Source of the DNA: Shewanella khirikhana
GTDB taxonomy: Bacteria; Pseudomonadota; Gammaproteobacteria; Enterobacterales; Shewanellaceae
NCBI RefSeq assembly: GCF_003957745.1
Contig: NZ_CP020373.1
Span: 3,147,501 to 3,211,500, forward strand
Direction of reading: 5' to 3'
Length of the DNA stretch: 64,000 nucleotides
Made by a program: the position numbers and the translations under genes
Notes under the pieces: model-generated
What the model saw: the letters and a program-made list of their open reading frames with translations, nothing else
The model's database searches: none
What the model was told of the DNA's origin: nothing
Part shown: positions 18,523 through 25,270 of the stretch, piece by piece
How the letters are laid out: each line of letters opens with the position of its first letter
Numbering within the stretch: the stretch's first letter is position 1

Positions 18523-20496
18523 ATGGAACCTTTATTTGTATCAGCCCGATCGCTGATGCTCACCAGCCTGGCTGCGCTGGTGCTGAGCGCACCTGCCTTT
18601 TCGGCAAACAGCCTTACTGGCAAAGCCGAATCAGAGATCGCTGAGATGTCACTGAATTCCCCCGATGGCAGCATTCAGGCCACCCTGAGTTATGGTCAGC
18701 AGCTCGCGCTCAGCGCCAGTATCGATGGCACCAAGGTGCTGCTGCCCTCCACTATCGCCATGAGTTTTAGCGACGGACGCGCTTTCGGGCCAGACGCCGA
18801 GCTTAAAGGGCAGCATCGCGGCAGCAAAGATGAGATTATCCGGCCGGAAGTGGCAGTGCGAAGCGCCAGTATTCCCAATCAATACAATAGCCTGACGCTG
18901 GAGTTCACCCAGGGGTTCGACCTGGAGTTAAGAGCCTTCAATCAAGGCATTGCCTACCGCTTTGTCTCCCATCTTAAGGGCAAGCGCGAGCTTGCCAGCG
19001 AGCAGAGCGAGTTTCAGTTTGCCTCAGGCAGCTTTGCCTATTTCCCCTACGAAAAGCACTTTCGCACCGCCACCCAACCCAGCTTTACCCCGGTGGCGGT
19101 CAAGGCCATCGATGGTGATGAGCTTGGCAGCCTACCAACCTTGGTGGTGGCAAACGGCATCAATGTGCTGCTGACAGAAACCGACCTGCAAAACTACCCC
19201 GGCCTGTGGATTAAGGGTGATGGCAAGGGAGGCCTGTATGGCGTGCACCCTCAGGATTTGGATAAAGACGGCAAGGAGCTTAGCCGCATCGCCACAATTG
19301 ATGGGCCGCGAAGCTTCCCCTGGCGCATTCTCGGCCTTGCCCGCAGCGACGCTGCGCTGATGGACAATCAGCTGAGTTATCTGCTGTCCGAGCCCTCCCG
19401 CATCGACAAGCCAGACTGGATTAAGCCCGGCAAAATCGCCTGGGACTGGTACAACGAAAATAACCTCAAAGGCGTGGATTTCGACGCTGGCATCAACACC
19501 CAAACCTACAAGTACTACATTGATTTTGCGGCCAAGTTTGGCATTGAGAACATTCTCATCGACGATGGCTGGTCGACCCACGAAGATGTGCTCACCGTAC
19601 TGCCCGGCATCGACATGCAGGAAATCATCCGCCACGGCAAAGCCAAGGGCGTAGACGTGCAGCTGTGGGTGCCCTGGAGCGGGCTCGACAAGCAGATGGA
19701 AAAAGCGATGAAACGCTATCGCGACTGGGGCATCACCGGCCTTAAAATCGACTTTATGAACAGCGACAGCCAGTCGATGGTTAATTTTTACTGGCGCGCC
19801 GCCGCCATGGCCGCCAGGTACCAGTTGATGGTGAACTTCCACGGCTCATACAAACCAGCCGGTATTCATCGTACCTACCCCAACGTGATGACCCGCGAAG
19901 GGGTAAAGGGGCTTGAAAACCACAAATGGTCCAACGTGATCACCCCAACCCATAACCTGCACCTGCCCTTTATCCGCATGATTGCCGGCCCCATGGATTA
20001 CACCCCGGGCGCCATGCGTAACGCCCACCTTAAAAACTTCAACAGCGTGTTTTCACGCCCCATGAGCCTTGGCACCCGTGCCCATCAGCTCGCCATGTAT
20101 GTGCTGTACGAAAGCCCGCTGCAAATGCTGGCCGATACCCCCTCAAGCTACCTGGCCGAACCTGACATTCCGGCCTTTATCAGCCGCATTCCCACTGTGT
20201 GGGATGAGTACCGGGTGCTGCACGCATCCATAGGTGAATACCTGATGCTGGCGCGGCGCAGTGGTGACAGCTGGTATATAGGCGCCATGACCAATGAGCA
20301 GCCGCGCACCCTCGAAGCGAGCCTCGATTTTTTGCCAGCAGGCAAATACCGCCTGAGTCTGATGCAGGATGGGGTGAACGCAAGCCGCCACGCCGAAGAC
20401 TATCGCTTCAGCGAGTCAGTGATAGACAGCGGCGCCCCCCTTACCATTCCCATGGTGGGCGGCGGCGGATTTGCGGCCATACTGACGCCGCTGTAA
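18523..20496 (+). CDS. Glycoside hydrolase family 97 (alpha-galactosidase/alpha-glucosidase)
   Basis: Encodes 657 residues: signal peptide ending near PAFSANS, an N-terminal beta-supersandwich domain (about 40-290), a TIM barrel with ILIDDGWSTHED, and a C-terminal beta domain. GLKIDFM places an aspartate at residue 410 where retaining GH97 enzymes (alpha-galactosidase type) have their nucleophile; glutamates 459 and 465 in MTREGVKGLE fit the conserved catalytic/calcium-site region. It therefore probably cleaves alpha-galactosides by a retaining mechanism in the periplasm, though that is inference from the motif. The ATG at 18523 follows AAGGAG. It converges on the PLP-enzyme gene and is part of the surrounding glycan locus. 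Confidence 0.9.
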   Translation: MEPLFVSARSLMLTSLAALVLSAPAFSANSLTGKAESEIAEMSLNSPDGSIQATLSYGQQLALSASIDGTKVLLPSTIAMSFSDGRAFGPDAELKGQHRGSKDEIIRPEVAVRSASIPNQYNSLTLEFTQGFDLELRAFNQGIAYRFVSHLKGKRELASEQSEFQFASGSFAYFPYEKHFRTATQPSFTPVAVKAIDGDELGSLPTLVVANGINVLLTETDLQNYPGLWIKGDGKGGLYGVHPQDLDKDGKELSRIATIDGPRSFPWRILGLARSDAALMDNQLSYLLSEPSRIDKPDWIKPGKIAWDWYNENNLKGVDFDAGINTQTYKYYIDFAAKFGIENILIDDGWSTHEDVLTVLPGIDMQEIIRHGKAKGVDVQLWVPWSGLDKQMEKAMKRYRDWGITGLKIDFMNSDSQSMVNFYWRAAAMAARYQLMVNFHGSYKPAGIHRTYPNVMTREGVKGLENHKWSNVITPTHNLHLPFIRMIAGPMDYTPGAMRNAHLKNFNSVFSRPMSLGTRAHQLAMYVLYESPLQMLADTPSSYLAEPDIPAFISRIPTVWDEYRVLHASIGEYLMLARRSGDSWYIGAMTNEQPRTLEASLDFLPAGKYRLSLMQDGVNASRHAEDYRFSESVIDSGAPLTIPMVGGGGFAAILTPL

Positions 20497-20543
20497 TCGG
20501 CAGTTGCCTAGAGAAAAGAGAGCCAAAAGAAAAAGGAACCAAA

Positions 20544-20571
20544 AGAAAAGGGAGCCGTTGGCTCCCTTTTC
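20544..20571. terminator. Bidirectional terminator after the GH97 gene
   Basis: AAAAGGGAGCC-GTT-GGCTCCCTTTT is a near-perfect palindrome with a T-run on both strands, between the convergent GH97 and PLP-enzyme genes. Confidence 0.85.
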
Positions 20572-20583
20572 AATTCCAGCTTC

Positions 20584-20651
20584 GTACTTACGTCAGGCAT
20601 GTACTTGCGCCAGGTATGCACTTGCTCCGGATATGCACTTACGCCAGGTAC
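20584..20651. repeat. 17-bp tandem repeat, four degenerate copies
   Basis: Consecutive 17-mers start at 20584, 20601, 20618 and 20635, sharing the pattern G(T/C)ACTT(A/G)C(G/T)(T/C)CAGG(C/T)AT with few differences. The last copy extends over the stop codon and last four codons of the leftward PLP-enzyme gene. Confidence 0.8.
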
Positions 20652-21838
20652 GCAAGGGCTTGCTCCAGGTCGGCTATCAGATCTTCACTGTCCTCCAGCC
20701 CAACTGAAATGCGCATATCCCCCAATGACAACCCCATGGGCTCGAATTGCGCCGGAGTCATCTCTTTCAAATAGCTGATGGCCGGGGCAAAGATCAGGCT
20801 CTCGTGGCCACCCCAACTGACCCCGATGCGAAACAGTTTAAGCCCATTCACAAAGCCCTTGATGGCATCAAGGTCGGTCGATGCGAGCCGAAACGCCATC
20901 AGGCCGGTAAAGCCGCGCATCTGCTGCCTTGCGAGCGCATGTTGCGGGTGCGACTCAAGCCCGGGGTAACTCACCGACGCCACCTTGGGGTGGGACTCAA
21001 GATACTTGGCCAGCTTCAGCGCCGAGGCCTGATGGCGCTCAAGCCGCAGCGGCAGGGTGCGCAGGCTTCTCAGTAAAAACCAGGCCTCCATCGGCGCCAT
21101 CTTGGCCCCCAAAAGCTCAAACTCGTTGGCGATAATGGCATCGATTATTCTGGCGCTGCCCATGAGCACACCGCTGACGATATCGCTGTGGCCGCCAAGG
21201 TATTTGGAGCAGGAGTGCACCTCCAAATCCACCCCCATGGCCAGCGGCTTTTGATACACAGGGGTAGCCCAGGTGTTGTCTATCATGCTGGCTAAGCCCC
21301 GCGCCTTCGCAAGGGCAGCGATGGCAGCGATGTCCTGCAAGCCGAACACCCCGGATGAGGGGCTCTCAAGATAAATCAGTGTGGTGTTTGGCCTGATGGC
21401 GGCAGCTATCTCATCGACTTCGCCGCCGACAAAACTCACCTCAAGCCCAATGCGGCTGTTAAGGTAATCATCCAGCAAGCGCACCGAGGGGCCATAGGCG
21501 TTACGCACGCAAATGATATGGCAGCCGGGGCGAACAAAATGCAGTATGCCTGCGGCAATCGCGGCCATGCCAGAGCCAAACAGCTTGGCCTTGTCGGCGC
21601 CCGCGAGCTGGGCCAGTTTTTGCTCGGCCTGCACCACGGTTGGGTTATGACCACGGGTGTAGATGGCGTTATTTATCTTGTCATCGAAGGCGCTGTCGAT
21701 AGCCTGCCAACTGGCAAAGGTGAACAGCGAGTTTTGATAGATGGGCGGCACCACGGCGCCAAAGGTTTCGCTGGCAATGGCATCGTCATGGCACAGGGCG
21801 GTGGCAAGCCCCAGCGGGTCTGTTGCAGAGTCCTTCAT
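20639..21838 (-). CDS. Cys/Met metabolism PLP-dependent enzyme (cystathionine beta-lyase/gamma-synthase family)
   Basis: Encodes 399 residues of the fold-type I trans-sulfuration family. Landmarks are IYTRGHNPTV, FGSGMAAIAAGIL, YLESPSSGVFGLQD, MIDNTWATP and the PLP-lysine motif SCSKYLGGHSD (lysine near residue 212). The C-terminus has LIFAPAISYLKEM and ISVGLEDSEDLIADLE. It would make or break C-S bonds of amino acids such as cystathionine; the reaction cannot be fixed from sequence. The ATG at 21838 follows AGGAAT. A terminator stem ends only 12 bases upstream of the start, behind the glycosidase gene on the same strand. Its 3' end lies inside a 17-bp tandem repeat. Confidence 0.88.
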   Translation of the reverse strand: MKDSATDPLGLATALCHDDAIASETFGAVVPPIYQNSLFTFASWQAIDSAFDDKINNAIYTRGHNPTVVQAEQKLAQLAGADKAKLFGSGMAAIAAGILHFVRPGCHIICVRNAYGPSVRLLDDYLNSRIGLEVSFVGGEVDEIAAAIRPNTTLIYLESPSSGVFGLQDIAAIAALAKARGLASMIDNTWATPVYQKPLAMGVDLEVHSCSKYLGGHSDIVSGVLMGSARIIDAIIANEFELLGAKMAPMEAWFLLRSLRTLPLRLERHQASALKLAKYLESHPKVASVSYPGLESHPQHALARQQMRGFTGLMAFRLASTDLDAIKGFVNGLKLFRIGVSWGGHESLIFAPAISYLKEMTPAQFEPMGLSLGDMRISVGLEDSEDLIADLEQALAYLA

Positions 21839-21850
21839 TGTGTATTCCTG

Positions 21851-21888
21851 AAAAAGGCCGGGGTTATGCAGGTCTGATAAACCCGGCC
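21851..21888 (-). terminator. Terminator or attenuator between glycosidase and PLP-enzyme genes
   Basis: On the minus strand GGCCGGGTTTAT and ATAACCCCGGCC form a 12-bp stem with one mismatch, followed by TTTTT. It follows the glycosidase stop at 21900 and abuts the ribosome site of the gene starting at 21838. Confidence 0.78.
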
Positions 21889-21899
21889 CAAGGCAAGGC

Positions 21900-23990
21900 T
21901 TAGAGCGACATTGGCAGCGGCGCTTTGCCATCCCAATACTGACTCATCAGCTCTGCCCCATTTTTAATAAGCCGGATTTGCTGCCCATCGCCCTTGCGCT
22001 CGGTGCAGATATCAAAGTCATCATCAAAGGCGCGAATATGGCGCAAACACATCTTATCCCAGCTTTGCGGCAGACGGGGAGCCAGGGTCATGGATTTAAA
22101 GCCGGTGGGCTCGATGGCAAACAGCCCCTCGGTCACGACCCGCGCATAAAGCCCTGATTCGGCTGACAGATGGCGCTGGCCACCCTCGGGCCAGGCCTCC
22201 ACAGCGTAGGGCACGTGCTCACCGAGCAAACGCCGCTGGCTGTAATATTTGAAATAGGCCATGGCAGTATCGGTTTCACCGGCGGCGAAAATGCCGCGAA
22301 ACGCATACAGGGTTGCCCTGTCCCAGAAGGTCTTGTCGCCGGACTCGGTGTAGATGCCGTTCTCGTTCCAAAGCTTGTCTGACAAGAGCGCAGCCAGAGT
22401 GCCAGGCTTGCGCTCATCAAACCCCATCACCAGCGGCAGCGCAATCCAGGCGCGCAGCTTGTCGTTGCCATCGTAATATTGATAGGTATCAAAGCCTTCC
22501 ACCGTAGCAGCAAAGTAGCTGTCAATGGCAAGGCGCAGCGTAGCCGCCTCAGCATCCAGCCCTTTGGCGGTATCTTCCTGCCCCAGCGAGCGGTAGAGAT
22601 TCGCTGCCGATTTAAGCGCAGCGAAGCCGAGCATATTGGTGCTGAGGTTCACCTTGCCCGCCGGGAAACGGCCTTCGAGCTCATCGGTGTCGGATGCGAT
22701 AACTCCCTCGGGCGTCTTCTGGCGACGGTTGTACTCAAGGCACCAGTCAATCAGAGGTAATAGCTCTTTCGCCTCGGCCACGCTGCCACGGGCCAGCGCA
22801 TAACGGCCGGCACCATAGGCCACCATGGCGCAGTCGCCCCTGTCCCCCACGCCAGCCCAGATATCCTTACCTTCGGCGATGATGGATGAGGGCAGTGGGC
22901 GGTAGTCAGGATTCATAAAACGGGCGAAGTGCCGGAAACTGTTCATGGCGGAGTGATTGCCGTTGGCATCGCCCAAAAACGGAAAGAAGGGGTTTACATA
23001 TTCGGCCTGATCGTTGGCCCAGATAGCGGCGTAGTAGCGGCTGCCGCCTGGGCCGTGCATCAGCCCACCACGGGTGCGAAAAATGCTTTCGGTCGCCCGC
23101 AATTTGGCAAAGGCAAACATCTGGTTTATCACAGGATCCGGCGTCTCCAACACCAGATTGCGATTAAACTCAGCCACTTTGGCGGCGCGTTTTTTCAGGG
23201 CATCGGTTGCCATATCGACATTGAGCCCGGCAAATCCCGGCTCCTGCTCGGCGCGGCCACTGAAGCGCAGCGCAAAGGTCACGGCCTCACCTGGGGCGAG
23301 AGTGAGGGTAAGCGGCTGCCCGCCATTAGCCTTGGCCGCCGGGTCAAAGGCGCCCTCGAGGGTGAGTATGTAGCTGCCATACACGCCTTCGGCGGCCTTG
23401 GTTTGCTCCTGCTGCGAGGGTAGATTTACCGACAAAGAGATAGCCTTGTCACCACGGTTTTTAAGCTGGTACTGCTCGTAAAAACTCGCCTCTGTGACGT
23501 CCGGTGCCATAGAGACAGACAGCTGCAACCCGCCGCCTTTCTTGGCTTCAAGCGCTTCGGTTTCCAGCGCCTCAGCCTCCAGGATCAGGGCGCCATTAAA
23601 AGCGACCTTACGCAGCTTGAATATCTGTAGCTTATCGCCAACGCGCACCTCAGGCATGGCATCGAAATCGCGGATAAGGCTGGCGTGGGTGTCGTTGGGA
23701 AGGGTGCGCAGCATGGGCCACACCAGTTTGCGCGACAAGATAAGCGAGCCATCCGCCGCCGCACCATAGCGGATAATGGCCGCAAGCTGCTCGCCAGCCA
23801 TCTCCAGATGATCTTCATGGGCATCTGCCACCTGCCACTCAATACCCGAATCATTAATCTGCCAGCGGTCTTGGGGCGTGGGGAGCTCTGGTACAGCGAC
23901 GGGCTTGACCTGCGGCCGCGTTTGAGCCTGGGCAGGGGTGAGCAGCGGGGATAAAAGGCAGCACAATGCCAATGCAAGGGAGCGGCGCAT
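21900..23990 (-). CDS. Secreted six-hairpin ((alpha/alpha)6) glycosidase-like protein
   Basis: Encodes 696 residues with a signal peptide ending at TPAQAQT, a beta-rich N-terminal half (about 40-270) and an alpha/alpha-barrel half. The latter has GPGGSRYYAAIWANDQAEY, IWAGVGDRGDCAMVAYGAGR, and close to the C-terminus SAESGLYARVVTEGLFAI followed by PTGFKSMTLAPRLPQSW, a pattern common to six-hairpin glycosidases (GH78/GH65/GH94-like). Acidic residues in WANDQAE and GDRGD are candidate catalytic residues. I cannot assign a GH family. The ATG at 23990 follows GGAG. Placement beside a MelR-like regulator, GH97 enzyme and TonB receptor suggests periplasmic breakdown of a glycan. Confidence 0.78.
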   Translation of the reverse strand: MRRSLALALCCLLSPLLTPAQAQTRPQVKPVAVPELPTPQDRWQINDSGIEWQVADAHEDHLEMAGEQLAAIIRYGAAADGSLILSRKLVWPMLRTLPNDTHASLIRDFDAMPEVRVGDKLQIFKLRKVAFNGALILEAEALETEALEAKKGGGLQLSVSMAPDVTEASFYEQYQLKNRGDKAISLSVNLPSQQEQTKAAEGVYGSYILTLEGAFDPAAKANGGQPLTLTLAPGEAVTFALRFSGRAEQEPGFAGLNVDMATDALKKRAAKVAEFNRNLVLETPDPVINQMFAFAKLRATESIFRTRGGLMHGPGGSRYYAAIWANDQAEYVNPFFPFLGDANGNHSAMNSFRHFARFMNPDYRPLPSSIIAEGKDIWAGVGDRGDCAMVAYGAGRYALARGSVAEAKELLPLIDWCLEYNRRQKTPEGVIASDTDELEGRFPAGKVNLSTNMLGFAALKSAANLYRSLGQEDTAKGLDAEAATLRLAIDSYFAATVEGFDTYQYYDGNDKLRAWIALPLVMGFDERKPGTLAALLSDKLWNENGIYTESGDKTFWDRATLYAFRGIFAAGETDTAMAYFKYYSQRRLLGEHVPYAVEAWPEGGQRHLSAESGLYARVVTEGLFAIEPTGFKSMTLAPRLPQSWDKMCLRHIRAFDDDFDICTERKGDGQQIRLIKNGAELMSQYWDGKAPLPMSL

Positions 23991-24130
23991 GGTTGCAATC
24001 TCCATAGGGTTATTTTAATTGGTTTTTAACAGCTTACAGACGTTTGATTTCTGACTGGGCCTAAGTGCCAGCATGCCAGTTGCCCGCAGGGACGACGTGC
24101 GTTTTCCCCGCTTCCAGTTCCCGAAAAAGG

Positions 24131-25018
24131 TTATGCGCGCATCTTTTGGGTGCGGGCGCGAAACTCCTGTGGCGTCATTTTGAGTTCGCGCTGAAAGATG
24201 TCGTAAAAGCGGCTGATGGAGCCAAACCCCGCCTCAATGGCAATGTTCAGCACCCCACGCTCGGTATCCACCAGCAAGGCCTGTGCATGTTGCAGTCGCA
24301 AACGGTTGATGTACTGCTTGATGGAGATTTTCATCACCTTGTTAAACAGCTTCATGGCGTAGTTGGGGTGCAGCCCGGTGGCGGCGGCCACGTTATCGAC
24401 GGTGATTTTTTCATCGTAGTGCTCAGCGATGTACCTGAGCATGGTATCTATGTGGAACAGCCCCGAGACCGGGCTTTTGAGCTCTCGGGGCACCTCCTGC
24501 TCGGCCAGGCCAAAATGGGTGTATTTCTCCACCGACATTCGCCGGATGCGGCAGCGGATTTCACTCACCACCTGAGCGGTGAGCGCCGGGTCGCCCCGGG
24601 TCAGGTCCTGCTCCCACTGACGGGTAAGCTCATAGTCGCTCAGGTGCAGCTTGTCCGACACCAGCACCTCGCCCCGCAGCAGCAAGCCGACAAACTCAGA
24701 TGGGAACTTCCACGACTGAAAGGCCTGCAGCGGAATATAGACATTGACCATATAGCCATCGCCCTGGCTGGCGATCATCTGGTGGGGAATCGACGCCCAG
24801 AAGATGATCATCTTGCCCTCTGGCACGCTTATCTTGTGGCCATTAATCAAATAATCAGCGGAGCAATCAAATAGATAATTAATTTCCACATGGCCATGCC
24901 AATGGCTGTGCGCCATGATTTCGGGCTGATGTACCTGAAAACCGAACTTGTGTTCGCTGGCCTGGGTAACGAGGGGGCTGGCGTTGTCAAAGGCGATGCG
25001 GGTTATCCAGTCTTGCAT
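24131..25018 (-). CDS. AraC-family transcription regulator, MelR-like
   Basis: Encodes about 295 residues. The N-terminal cupin-like sensor has HSHWHGHVEINYLF and IIFWASIPHQM, close to the same regions in E. coli MelR (melibiose regulator). The C-terminal domain has two helix-turn-helix units (ITVDNVAAATGLHPNYAMKLF and VLNIAIEAGFGSISRFYDIFQ). It probably senses a sugar from the substrate of the neighbouring glycosidases and controls them. Start is uncertain: an ATG at 25018 (MQDWITR) has a weak AAGAG site, while ATGs at 25048 and 25075 would add 10 or 19 residues. No MelR-type operator was identified. Confidence 0.88.
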   Translation of the reverse strand: MQDWITRIAFDNASPLVTQASEHKFGFQVHQPEIMAHSHWHGHVEINYLFDCSADYLINGHKISVPEGKMIIFWASIPHQMIASQGDGYMVNVYIPLQAFQSWKFPSEFVGLLLRGEVLVSDKLHLSDYELTRQWEQDLTRGDPALTAQVVSEIRCRIRRMSVEKYTHFGLAEQEVPRELKSPVSGLFHIDTMLRYIAEHYDEKITVDNVAAATGLHPNYAMKLFNKVMKISIKQYINRLRLQHAQALLVDTERGVLNIAIEAGFGSISRFYDIFQRELKMTPQEFRARTQKMRA

Positions 25019-25150
25019 GGCGATGGCTCTTATGATTTTTTTGCTCATACTAAACATTGCATACAATCTACTCAATCAGCAGCTGAGTTTTCAGGAATAA
25101 AAGTGCTGATTTCAGGAGATAAAGCTTCGGGAAATAAAGCTTCGGGAAAT

Positions 25151-25173
25151 AAAAAAGGCCGTCAATGACGGCC
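25151..25173 (-). terminator. Terminator, downstream of the glycan TonB receptor gene
   Basis: On the minus strand GGCCGTCA-T-TGACGGCC is followed by TTTTTT. It is about 100 bases after the receptor stop at 25271. Just right of the regulator gene, the 15-base element AAATAAAGCTTCGGG occurs nearly twice in tandem (about 25119-25149). Confidence 0.82.
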
Positions 25174-25270
25174 AGCAAAATGAGACAAGGTCTCTGATAA
25201 TCCTGGTAAATCAGCATGCCAGGAAAAGCCGGCGCCCCCGGGAAGGCAGGTGCGCCAGCAAGGCTCGGGC

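Noticed and set aside
20584..20651. CRISPR array
   Set aside because: 17-bp units have no spacers between them and no cas genes are nearby; this is a simple tandem repeat.
20504..20707. 67-codon open frame across the terminator and 17-bp repeats
   Set aside because: It spans a strong terminator and a tandem repeat and has a low-complexity start; not a gene.
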